In this document: positions 56,361-64,000 of the stretch, one piece after another | How the letters are laid out: every line of letters starts with the position of its first letter | Numbering within the stretch: position 1 is the first letter of the stretch | From: Lachnospiraceae bacterium | GTDB taxonomy: Bacteria; Bacillota; Clostridia; Lachnospirales; Lachnospiraceae | Reading direction: 5' to 3' | Length of the DNA: 64,000 nucleotides | Assembly (NCBI GenBank): GCA_024695665.1 | Contig: JAILHT010000057.1 | Coordinates: 50,588-114,587, forward strand | Position numbers and translations under genes: made by a program | Notes under the pieces: model-generated | What the model saw: only the letters and a program-made list of their open reading frames with translations | The model's database searches: none | What the model was told of the DNA's origin: nothing

Positions 56361-56855
56361 ATGAGCGATAAATTTAATGGAAAAGTTTGGGTGCTCGGTG
56401 ATGATATAGATACTGATATAATTCTTCCCACAGAGTATCTTGCACTAAAAACAGTTGACGATATGAAACCATATGCGTTCTCGCCGCTTAGACCGGAACT
56501 AGCAGCAAAAATTAACCCGGGAGATATAATAGTAGCCGGGAAAAACTTTGGTTGCGGTTCATCGAGGGAGCAGGCTCCGGAAGTGGTAAAAGCGTTGGGA
56601 ATTCGTTGCATAATAGCAAAATCCTACGCCAGAATATTTTTCAGAAATGCTATAAACAACGGTGTTCTTCTCATAGAAAATGACAAAATACAAGATCTTG
56701 TAAAAGAAGGCGATGATATTGAAGTAACTGTTGGAGAAAAGATATCTGCAAACGGAAACGATGTAAGTATCAATTCTCTTCCGGATAATCTCGTTGAGAT
56801 ATTGAACGCCGGTGGACTTGTTAAAGCGATGCGCAAGCGCAACGGTCTTGATTAG
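56361..56855 (+). CDS. leuD: isopropylmalate-dehydratase-family small subunit, copy 2
   Basis: 164-residue small subunit with GCGSSREQAP and recognition loop YLAL after TDIILPTE. It is only moderately similar to copy 1. An upstream GTG would add three residues; the ATG is preferred because CAGGTG is 6 bases upstream. The next gene follows by 8 bases. I favour this pair as the leucine (LeuCD) enzyme because its large subunit keeps the canonical SCTNGR and YLASPAT, but that is inference. Confidence 0.82.
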   Translation: MSDKFNGKVWVLGDDIDTDIILPTEYLALKTVDDMKPYAFSPLRPELAAKINPGDIIVAGKNFGCGSSREQAPEVVKALGIRCIIAKSYARIFFRNAINNGVLLIENDKIQDLVKEGDDIEVTVGEKISANGNDVSINSLPDNLVEILNAGGLVKAMRKRNGLD

Positions 56856-56863
56856 GAGGCGTT

Positions 56864-58105
56864 ATGGGATATACAGCAATAGAAAAAATCATTGGAAGAA
56901 ATGTAAATAAAAAAGTACATGCAGGTGAGATTGTGATGACAAATGTCGACAGAGTCATGATTGATGATATTATGGTCGCTTTTGTCAAAGAGAAATTTGA
57001 AGAGATGGGATTCAAGAAAATTTGGGATCCCGAAAAAGTAGTTCTTATATATGATCATTTTCTTCCTGCAAGCCAGGTGGATGATACAAGACAGTTTAAA
57101 GCAGGAAATGAATTTGCCTCAAAATATAACATCAGCCATATACATAGATCTGACGGAATATGCCATCAGTTGATGCCTGAGCAGGGATATGTAAAACCCG
57201 GAGATATCGCGTTCGGTACTGACTCCCATACTGTAACTTACGGATGTGTGGGTGCATTTTCTTCCGGTATAGGTTATACTGAAATGGCCGGTATTTTAGG
57301 TACCGGACAACTTTGGGTCAAAGTACCTGAAACCATAAAAATTACGATTGATGGCAAACTGCCTTCAAATGTCACATCAAAAGATATTATCTTAAAGATA
57401 ATAGGCGATTTAAGAGCCGATGGCGCAACCTACAAATGTCTGGAGTTTTGCGGAAGCACAATTTTTAATATGTCTGTGGCCGGTAGAATGACAATGTCTA
57501 ATATGGTAGTTGAAGCCGGCGCAAAATGTGCAGTATTTACCGCTGATGAAGCGACCTGCGAATACTGTGGTCTCGAATACAATGACAATATCAAAGAACT
57601 TGCAGCTGACTATGATGCGGTATATGTCAGAGAACTTAGATATGATGCAAAAGATTTTGTACCGGTTCTTGCATGTCCTTCCCAGGTCGACAATATTCAT
57701 CCTGTCAAGGAATATGAAGGAATAGCCGTTGATCAGGTTTTTCTCGGATCATGTACCAACGGAAGGCTTGAGGATCTTCAGACAGCGGCTGCAATACTCA
57801 AAGGGAAAAAAATTGCAAAGTATCTTCGCTTTATTGTCACCCCTGCAAGCGTTAAGGTTTACAATGAGGCATTGGCAGACGGAACTATAAAGATACTTGC
57901 GGATGCAGGTGCTATAATCACTCATCCGGGATGTGGTTTGTGCTGCGGAAGAGCCGGTGGAATCTTATGTGATGATGAAGTTGTTGTTGCTACCAATAAC
58001 AGAAACTTCCTTGGAAGAATGGGTACGTCAAAGGTGAAAATCTATTTGGCTTCCCCTGCAACTGCAGCAATGACAGCCATAAAAGGTGTTATATCCGAAC
58101 CGTAA
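56864..58105 (+). CDS. leuC: isopropylmalate-dehydratase-family large subunit, copy 2
   Basis: 413-residue Fe-S subunit with Cys297 (SCTNGR), Cys357 and Cys360 (GCGLC) as cluster ligands, and YLASPAT near the end. The Cys positions are the same as in copy 1, yet the surrounding sequence differs greatly, so the two pairs are old paralogues. GGAGG is 5 bases before the ATG. No leuA or leuB is in the window. Leucine or citramalate-derived isoleucine synthesis is the likely role. Confidence 0.85.
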   Translation: MGYTAIEKIIGRNVNKKVHAGEIVMTNVDRVMIDDIMVAFVKEKFEEMGFKKIWDPEKVVLIYDHFLPASQVDDTRQFKAGNEFASKYNISHIHRSDGICHQLMPEQGYVKPGDIAFGTDSHTVTYGCVGAFSSGIGYTEMAGILGTGQLWVKVPETIKITIDGKLPSNVTSKDIILKIIGDLRADGATYKCLEFCGSTIFNMSVAGRMTMSNMVVEAGAKCAVFTADEATCEYCGLEYNDNIKELAADYDAVYVRELRYDAKDFVPVLACPSQVDNIHPVKEYEGIAVDQVFLGSCTNGRLEDLQTAAAILKGKKIAKYLRFIVTPASVKVYNEALADGTIKILADAGAIITHPGCGLCCGRAGGILCDDEVVVATNNRNFLGRMGTSKVKIYLASPATAAMTAIKGVISEP

Positions 58106-58153
58106 TTTTTCATGGTAAAATACTAAAATCACTAAAAGGAAAGAGGTATTTTT

Positions 58154-59710
58154 TTGAGTAGAAATAAGAAAGTATCAAATTCAAGAAACATAATACTGGC
58201 AGTTTTAATCGTTTTAGCCGCTATTTTGATTATTGTATTTTTGATATTCGGTAAATATTTTAAAACACATTTTTTTCCTAAAACCACAGTTAACAGTGTC
58301 GATGTTTCTTTAATGACAGCGGAAGATTTAAGAAGCGAACTTCAAAATAAAGCAGATGAATATCTTCTGACAATCACTGACAGGAATGGAAACAAATATC
58401 ATATTACCGGACTTGATATTGACTATACCTACAATCCGATTGGGGAGGAAGAAAGTCTATTGGACGCTCAATCTTCCTACGCATGGCCAATTGAGATCTT
58501 TAAATCGCATGAAAATGATATATCCGAGACATTGACATTCGATGAAAATAAGCTTGCTGATGTTGTTGCAGCATTGGATTGCTTTTCCGATGAAAATATG
58601 GTTGAACCTGAAAATGCATATCTTGCAGAGACTGATACCGGCTATGAGATAGTCAGTGAAACTCAGGGATCTTATCTGATATATGAGAATGCTTACGCAG
58701 AAATACTAAACGCTGTGAATGAAGGCGCAACAGAACTCACTCTGTCAGACAGTGATTATAAGGCCGCTGAGATAACATCGGATGATGCGAATCTGAACAG
58801 CTGTCTCACAACGATTAATAATTATTTGAATACTGAAATAACATACGATCTCGGTGATGAGACAGAAGTATTGGATGCCGAGACCATCAAAGAATGGGTG
58901 GAAATTGATACCGAGAACAACACGGTCTCTTTAAACGAGGATATGGTTGCATCTTATGCCCAGTATTTGGCTTCAAAATATAATACCTATGCCGATGAGA
59001 GAGAATTTACCACTCACACCGGAGACACTATTACTATAGGTGGTGGTGATTACGGATGGATAGTAGACAAGAGCGGTGAATATGAGACACTCTTATCCGA
59101 ACTCGCCGAGGGAACGGTAACGACCCGTGAAATTGTCTATCAGCAGAGGGCACTCTACAAAGGCAGTGATGATATCGGAGATACATATATCGAGATAGAT
59201 TACACCAAACAGCATCTGTACTATTATGAGGATGGTGAGCTTGTTATTGACGATGATATAGTATCCGGAAATCTCAGTAAAAATAACGGATCACCTGATG
59301 GAATCTTTAAGATTGTATACAAGCAAAGTCCTGCTGTATTAAAAGGCGAAGATTATGAGTCTGATGTTCAATACTTTATGCCTTTTGCATATAATGTCGG
59401 CATTCATGATGCATCATGGAGATCAAAATTTGGTGGTTCAGAGTATCTCACCTCAGGGTCACACGGATGTATTAATATGGATGAATCTACTGTAAAAAAG
59501 CTGTATGAACTTGTAGATGTTGGAACTCCGGTAATTGCCTATTATACAAAAGCAGTCGAACTCACCTCCGAAAATGCGAAAATATCAAATGCATATTCGT
59601 ACGTAGAACCGGAAGAAGATGAAGAAGAGAGCAGTACCACGACAACAACAACTTCTTCAACATCAAATGAAACAACTGCAGAAGATGATACTGCAGTTGC
59701 TAACGAGTAA
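58154..59710 (+). CDS. L,D-transpeptidase (YkuD) with PG-binding repeats
   Basis: Membrane-anchored peptidoglycan cross-linking enzyme making 3-3 links. The 518 residues have a membrane helix (about 13-33), a long PG-binding-4-like region (about 60-340), and a YkuD domain (about 353-480) with His437 and catalytic Cys439 in SHGCINM, plus HDASWR. A Glu/Ser/Thr-rich tail ends the protein. The start is TTG behind AAAGAGGT. It is convergent with the next gene with two bases between the stops. Confidence 0.9.
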   Translation: MSRNKKVSNSRNIILAVLIVLAAILIIVFLIFGKYFKTHFFPKTTVNSVDVSLMTAEDLRSELQNKADEYLLTITDRNGNKYHITGLDIDYTYNPIGEEESLLDAQSSYAWPIEIFKSHENDISETLTFDENKLADVVAALDCFSDENMVEPENAYLAETDTGYEIVSETQGSYLIYENAYAEILNAVNEGATELTLSDSDYKAAEITSDDANLNSCLTTINNYLNTEITYDLGDETEVLDAETIKEWVEIDTENNTVSLNEDMVASYAQYLASKYNTYADEREFTTHTGDTITIGGGDYGWIVDKSGEYETLLSELAEGTVTTREIVYQQRALYKGSDDIGDTYIEIDYTKQHLYYYEDGELVIDDDIVSGNLSKNNGSPDGIFKIVYKQSPAVLKGEDYESDVQYFMPFAYNVGIHDASWRSKFGGSEYLTSGSHGCINMDESTVKKLYELVDVGTPVIAYYTKAVELTSENAKISNAYSYVEPEEDEEESSTTTTTTSSTSNETTAEDDTAVANE

Positions 59711-59712
59711 TA

Positions 59713-60510
59713 TTAATCGGCACAGTTATTAAGATAGCTTATATAATTTGCGGATATTTTTATTGTGGTATAAATATCCGCATAAGTTTTGCCATCAATT
59801 TCAGTAATATAGTTTTCTCTGAAATTTTTGTTTAAACCGTGGCTCTTTGCGATATCAACCGCTTTATTGTATGCAATAGCAGCTTTTATTTCACTGCTGT
59901 AGGTTCCGATTACAAAATCTCCGTTGATATGAATTTTTGTCTGATATACGTATTTTGCCTTTCTTTCTTTGCGAAATACACCAATATAAGAATTTATTAC
60001 AATAATATTAGAGTACCTAAAATCGGTGGAATCACCGTTGGCAAATTCGTAATCTCTACCTGCTACTGAAAAGCCATGTATGCCAAAACGAGAAAGAATA
60101 TTTATCTGTGAACCGTAATCGTTTACAAACAAATGACCACCTCTTTTTATTATTTTATGACCGGAGTAGTAGAAGAGATCGTCAATATCGAATTTTAATT
60201 CAGTATTTTTATCCAAAAAATACGAAAAATAGTTTTGACGCATATAAATAGGGTTTGATATATACATTCCCTTGTCGCGAAAATTTAATAATGTTATTAT
60301 TTTTTCAAATTTTAACGTAAAATCGGACAGAGAAAAATTGTCTATAGTTATACTGTCGTTAGAGATGATATTTAAAGCTTCCCTATAAGAAGCATAAGCT
60401 TCGGTTTCGCTCGAATAACTTCCGAGGCTAATATGTTTGTTCTTGTATGTGACGCTCGCTCTGTAGGCGATACCGCTTTTATATGAAGCTTTGTAAACTC
60501 CCTGTGCCAT
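59713..60510 (-). CDS. protein with two AP2-like domains around a degraded HNH-like core
   Basis: 265 residues with an AP2-like DNA-binding domain at each end. The N-terminal one is about 3-45 (YRASVTYKNKHISLGSYSSE), the C-terminal about 176-228 (YVYQTKIHINGDFVIGTYSS, then EIKAAIAYNKAVDIAKSHG). Between them the segment EFANGDSTDFRYSNIIVIN matches the HNH-AP2 homing-endonuclease arrangement, but the His expected before NGD is replaced by Phe-Ala, so nuclease activity is doubtful. AAAGGA precedes the ATG. It may act as a DNA-binding regulator. Confidence 0.8.
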   Translation of the reverse strand: MAQGVYKASYKSGIAYRASVTYKNKHISLGSYSSETEAYASYREALNIISNDSITIDNFSLSDFTLKFEKIITLLNFRDKGMYISNPIYMRQNYFSYFLDKNTELKFDIDDLFYYSGHKIIKRGGHLFVNDYGSQINILSRFGIHGFSVAGRDYEFANGDSTDFRYSNIIVINSYIGVFRKERKAKYVYQTKIHINGDFVIGTYSSEIKAAIAYNKAVDIAKSHGLNKNFRENYITEIDGKTYADIYTTIKISANYISYLNNCAD

Positions 60511-60705
60511 AAAATTAAATTCCTTTTTAATAAATAGTTGTTAAAACAATCGATATAAGGATATATTATCATAAATTATAATCTATATTTGTATAAAAAA
60601 TGAATAATTATAATGACTTTCTTATCAACGTATATTATAATAACTTGGAAATTCTAAAGACAACTTATAAATAATCAATATATATATCTAATGAGGAGAA
60701 TAGAG

Positions 60706-62193
60706 ATGGATATTTTTTACAATAGTACAAGAAACTCCGATGTGAAAGTAAAGGCATCAGAGGCAATTCTTAAAGGATTGGCCGATGATGGCGGTCTTTT
60801 CGTACCACAGAGCGTTCCTGCTTTGGATATCGATATGGACACGCTTAAAGATATGAACTATAAAGAGGTTGCTTATGCTGTCATGAGCAAATTCTTCACA
60901 GATTTTACCGAGGATGAGTTAAAACATTGTATAGACAGCGCTTATGATGAAAAGTTTGACACAGAAGAAATTGCACCTCTAGTATATGCTGACAATGCAT
61001 ATTATCTTGAGTTGTTTCACGGAGCAACAATAGCTTTTAAAGATATGGCTCTGTCAATTCTTCCTCATTTGCTTACAACATCTGCAAAGAAAAACAATGT
61101 AAAAAATGATATTGTAATTCTTACAGCCACATCAGGTGATACCGGAAAAGCTGCTCTTGCCGGATTTGCAGATGTCAAAGGTACAAAGATTATTGTATTT
61201 TATCCAAAGAACGGCGTAAGTCCAATTCAGGAACTCCAGATGGTAACCCAGAAGGGAGATAATACTTTTGTCGTCGGAATAAACGGAAACTTCGATGAAG
61301 CACAGACCGGAGTAAAAAAGATGTTCAACGATAAAGAACTTGCAAAAGCTCTCGATGATGCCCATTTTCAGTTCTCATCAGCAAATTCAATCAACATTGG
61401 AAGACTTATTCCGCAGGTTGTATATTACGTTTATGCTTATGCAAATCTGTATGCTAATGAGAAGATTAAAAAGGGAGAGAAAATTAATGTAGTTGTTCCT
61501 ACAGGAAACTTCGGAAACATTCTTGCTGCATTTTATGCTAAAAATATGGGGCTTCCTATTGATAAGCTTATTTGTGCATCAAATGAAAACAAGGTACTTT
61601 TTGATTTCTTCAAGACCGGTACATACGATAAAAACAGAGAGTTCAAGCTTACATCATCTCCGTCAATGGATATACTTATTTCAAGTAATCTCGAGAGACT
61701 TATATATCTGATTGCAGACAAGGATTCCGATAAGACAAAAGCTCTTATGTCAGCTCTTACAAATGATGGAAAATACAGCATCACACCTGATATGCAGAAA
61801 AAACTCGACAGTTTCTATGGAAATTTTGCGAACGAGAGCGAGACAGCAGAAGAGATTAAACGTGTATATGAAGATTGCGGTTATATAATGGATACACATA
61901 CCGCTGTAGCATCAGCTGTTTACGGAAAATATACCAAAGAGACATCAGACAATAAGACAACTGTTATAGCAAGTACGGCTAGTCCATTCAAGTTCACAAG
62001 ATCAGTAATGAATGCGATCGATTCAAAGTACGATTCATTCGGCGATTTCGAGCTTGTAGATGAGCTTAGTAAATTGGGCAACGTATCAGTACCTAAGGCC
62101 ATTGAGGAGATAAGAAATGCCGATATAAGACATAAGACAGTATGTGATATCGATAAGATGGAAGATGAAGTAAAAAAATTCTTATCAATATAA
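60706..62193 (+). CDS. thrC: threonine synthase
   Basis: PLP enzyme that makes threonine from O-phosphohomoserine. The 495-residue protein is of the longer class with Lys112 in the FKDMA motif that binds PLP, an N-terminal MDIFYNSTRNSDVKVKASEA, and TATSGDTGKAALAGF. GAGGAG lies upstream; an earlier in-frame ATG precedes that site and would add five residues. It stands alone, divergent from the AP2 gene across a 195-base A/T-rich gap with no clear promoter. Confidence 0.97.
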   Translation: MDIFYNSTRNSDVKVKASEAILKGLADDGGLFVPQSVPALDIDMDTLKDMNYKEVAYAVMSKFFTDFTEDELKHCIDSAYDEKFDTEEIAPLVYADNAYYLELFHGATIAFKDMALSILPHLLTTSAKKNNVKNDIVILTATSGDTGKAALAGFADVKGTKIIVFYPKNGVSPIQELQMVTQKGDNTFVVGINGNFDEAQTGVKKMFNDKELAKALDDAHFQFSSANSINIGRLIPQVVYYVYAYANLYANEKIKKGEKINVVVPTGNFGNILAAFYAKNMGLPIDKLICASNENKVLFDFFKTGTYDKNREFKLTSSPSMDILISSNLERLIYLIADKDSDKTKALMSALTNDGKYSITPDMQKKLDSFYGNFANESETAEEIKRVYEDCGYIMDTHTAVASAVYGKYTKETSDNKTTVIASTASPFKFTRSVMNAIDSKYDSFGDFELVDELSKLGNVSVPKAIEEIRNADIRHKTVCDIDKMEDEVKKFLSI

Positions 62194-62249
62194 TGGGTAT
62201 ACGGAATTTTATAAACGAATAAAATCGACTTTAAATTAATAACATAAAG

Positions 62250-62280
62250 AAAACGAGGATTATGAAATCCTCGTTTTTTA
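62250..62280 (+). terminator. thrC terminator, probably bidirectional
   Basis: 12-bp stem AAAACGAGGATT / AATCCTCGTTTT with ATGA loop and a T run; A-rich upstream side also serves the convergent gene. Confidence 0.88.
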
Positions 62281-62284
62281 ATGC

Positions 62285-63199
62285 TTAAAACAAACTCGTT
62301 GTTTCTTGTTTTTCAATTTCAAACAGAAAATTTATTGTTCCGAACGGATAAACAATCGGAAGCATATAAAGCTGTTCTTTTTCACCCGGTGTAATCGAAG
62401 TATCTTCAATAAATACAGGCGGATCAAGCTTCATCTCTATAGAAGACTCATTTGAGAGATTTACATTGTAAATACCGTTATGCAAATTCAAAAAGTCTTC
62501 CAAAGAAGCTTTAACATATTCATCAATCTCAGTAAAACTTTCTCCTACATATCTGGAAGCAAATTCCAAAGCAACCTTCTCATCAAGATCCAAGTACATT
62601 GTAAGAGGATGAACACCGTTTATCCTTTGGTATGAGCAAAGACTTACCGGATACTCTTCACAAGGTAAAAAATTCAAAGGAGTAAAATCTTCTCCGATAA
62701 ACTGAATAAGATTTGTGAAAAGAAGATTTATATATTTTCCGATATATAAAGGCAACTCTTCATTTGCAATAATAAAAAGATTCAAAAGCAACTGGTCGAG
62801 ATTGTCCTTCTGATCGGAATACAATTCAAGATCAATCATCTCATTGTTAGACTGATATTCTACAATATACTCCTCAAGTTTTGAGCTGGAGAGTATACCA
62901 TCATTGATAAGGCTCTGCCCAAGAAAAAGATATTCCGGTAGAGTATTGTCCTTAACTTCATCATATGCTTCTCTTGTAAAATATCCCAAATTAATAGCAG
63001 TACTGATAAAATCAGAATCCTTATCTGTAGCTATTTTTGTAACATACTCCGCATCAGTTGCACTGATTAACTTAAAATGCATTGCAATGGTATTTGGCTG
63101 AACAAAAACATCATTTCTTTTTCTTATAGCATCTACCAATTGGTCCGGCGTAATTATATTTTTACTCAGTAAATAATTTCCGAAAAGCTGAGTATACAT
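62285..63199 (-). CDS. CheX-like protein with an N-terminal GspE/MshEN-like region
   Basis: 304 residues. The N-terminal half has two repeats like the MshEN/GspE-N fold (FGNYLLSKNIITPDQLVDAI and FLGQSLINDGILSSSKLEEYI). The C-terminal part resembles CheX/CheC phosphatases; the family ExxN appears as DFLN in SLEDFLNLHNGIY, so the acidic residue is Asp. It may dephosphorylate or sequester a response regulator. AAAGGAG precedes the ATG, 7 bases after the regulator gene's stop. Function inferred. Confidence 0.72.
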   Translation of the reverse strand: MYTQLFGNYLLSKNIITPDQLVDAIRKRNDVFVQPNTIAMHFKLISATDAEYVTKIATDKDSDFISTAINLGYFTREAYDEVKDNTLPEYLFLGQSLINDGILSSSKLEEYIVEYQSNNEMIDLELYSDQKDNLDQLLLNLFIIANEELPLYIGKYINLLFTNLIQFIGEDFTPLNFLPCEEYPVSLCSYQRINGVHPLTMYLDLDEKVALEFASRYVGESFTEIDEYVKASLEDFLNLHNGIYNVNLSNESSIEMKLDPPVFIEDTSITPGEKEQLYMLPIVYPFGTINFLFEIEKQETTSLF

Positions 63200-63205
63200 A
63201 GTTAA

Positions 63206-63583
63206 TTAACTCCTTTCAAATCTTGATAAAAGTATTTCTTCAATCTTTGATGAACTAATCGGCTTCTGAACAAAATCCTTTGCACCATTTAAAATAGCCT
63301 GCTTCAAGTATGATTGAGTACCGACAGAAGAGATAACTATAATTTCTGCATCAGGAAACTCAGCACAAATATCTGAAATGGCAACTGTGCCATCTTTAAC
63401 AGGCATAACTATATCCAGAAATACAATATCGGGTTTAAAACTCCTAAACTTTTCAACGACTTCCTGGCCGTTGGCAGCTTCCTCAATATTTTTTACCCCA
63501 ACTTCTTCAAGAATATCTTTCATCTGTTTTCTTGCTAAAATAGAGTCATCTCCAATTAACACTCTAATCTCAGAAATATTCAT
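63206..63583 (-). CDS. CheY-like single-domain response regulator
   Basis: 125-residue receiver domain without an output domain. Conserved sites: Asp12 and Asp13, phospho-acceptor Asp57 in VFLDIVMP, Ser in VISSVG, and Lys in QKPI. GGAGG lies about 10 bases before the ATG; an earlier in-frame start would add 13 residues. It is followed by the CheX-like gene. No kinase or chemotaxis gene lies in the window. Confidence 0.92.
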   Translation of the reverse strand: MNISEIRVLIGDDSILARKQMKDILEEVGVKNIEEAANGQEVVEKFRSFKPDIVFLDIVMPVKDGTVAISDICAEFPDAEIIVISSVGTQSYLKQAILNGAKDFVQKPISSSKIEEILLSRFERS

Positions 63584-63712
63584 GAAACGCTTGCCTCCAT
63601 AATCTATGAACGTTAAAAACAATAACCTATATTAAAAATACATATAGTAATAATAGCCTATATTTTGACCTATTTCAATACTATAAATCTAATTTGCATA
63701 AGATAAAACTTT

Positions 63713-64000
63713 TTATTTTTCTCTCAATTTTACAACATTTGCAGCACTTCGACGTCTGTCTTCCTCAACAGCGGCATAATGCTTTTTTGTAGTATTGACA
63801 TCTTTGTGACCTAGCACATCTGCAACAAGATAAATGTCGCCTGTCTCGCGGTAAAGATTAGTTCCATACGTGCTTCTAAGTTTATGCGGAGTAATATTTT
63901 TTACTGTGGTCACAAGTCTGGAATATTTTTTTACAAGATTCTCTACCGCTCTTACATTTATTCTTTTTTTCTGACGAGAGAGAAAGAGACCGCTCTTGTC
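63713..64000 (-). CDS. tyrosine recombinase (XerC/D-like), C-terminal part, truncated by the window
   Basis: Only 95 codons are visible; the frame is open through the right edge. Catalytic residues of the C-terminal half are clear: HKLRSTY, LGHKDVNTT and the final nucleophile Tyr in KKHYA. It could be a core Xer-type recombinase or one from a mobile element; no attachment site or neighbouring phage gene is visible here. A GTG at 63911-63913 is in frame but lies inside the domain, so it is not taken as the start. Confidence 0.85.
   Translation of the reverse strand, partial: DKSGLFLSRQKKRINVRAVENLVKKYSRLVTTVKNITPHKLRSTYGTNLYRETGDIYLVADVLGHKDVNTTKKHYAAVEEDRRRSAANVVKLREK

Overview
The window reads as an ordinary chromosomal stretch of a low-to-moderate G+C Clostridia species, most likely a Lachnospiraceae member. 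The basis is gene order and protein style: nusB-xseA-xseB-ispA-dxs-tlyA-nadK-argR-recN in one run, RNase Y after recA-recX, an E111-type MetA, a GGGtGRT/NifU-like pair, strong AGGAGG ribosome sites, a Firmicutes-type LexA box, and several proteins (a DUF5688-like protein and orphan SH3b proteins) that I associate with this family. There is no rRNA operon, CRISPR array, insertion sequence or prophage. The two edge genes are cut: a cell-wall hydrolase at the left and a tyrosine recombinase at the right.

Layout. 1-8.2 kb: NlpC/P60 hydrolase (partial), rpsO, pnp with a long leader hairpin, scpA-scpB-rpiB-uppP-greA, an orphan class B sortase and an unknown protein. 8.2-16 kb: a ClC-family transporter (minus strand), a lipid-kinase family protein, a metallo-beta-lactamase-fold protein, alaS, the short rpsU gene and prfC. 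16-26.1 kb: LexA-controlled recA with recX, rny, a Nudix hydrolase, tRNA-Arg(CCG), a membrane-anchored SH3b protein, rluF, ligA, a SpoU methyltransferase and a Cys-cluster protein of unknown function. 26.2-37.6 kb: metA, then the Asp23-nusB-xseAB-ispA-dxs-tlyA-nadK-argR-recN-glgA run. 37.6-48.1 kb: a DUF5688-like protein and tRNA-Thr (both minus), queH, argH, asd, a very long topoisomerase III with five C-terminal zinc repeats, a left-handed beta-helix protein, and the Fe-S-scaffold-like/GGGtGRT pair. 48.2-58.1 kb: the spermidine/putrescine ABC operon potABCD, ilvN-ilvC, and two complete small+large isopropylmalate-dehydratase-type enzymes in tandem. 58.1-64 kb: an L,D-transpeptidase, a double-AP2 protein, thrC, a CheX-like protein with its response regulator, and the recombinase fragment.

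How the parts fit. Much of the window is housekeeping: mRNA turnover (pnp, rny), chromosome segregation (scpAB), SOS repair (recA, recX, recN, ligA, xseAB), isoprenoid and cell-wall precursor supply (dxs, ispA, uppP), and amino-acid synthesis (metA, argH, asd, thrC, ilvN, ilvC, the dehydratase pairs). The less explained elements are the tandem dehydratase pairs behind a TTAGAAT palindrome, the GGGtGRT/scaffold operon behind a Fur-like inverted repeat, the double-AP2 protein with an HNH-like core lacking its His, the topoisomerase with an altered toprim motif, the enlarged PotA and membrane-tailed PotD, and a Cys-cluster protein next to a methyltransferase. I see no clear new defence or mobile system.
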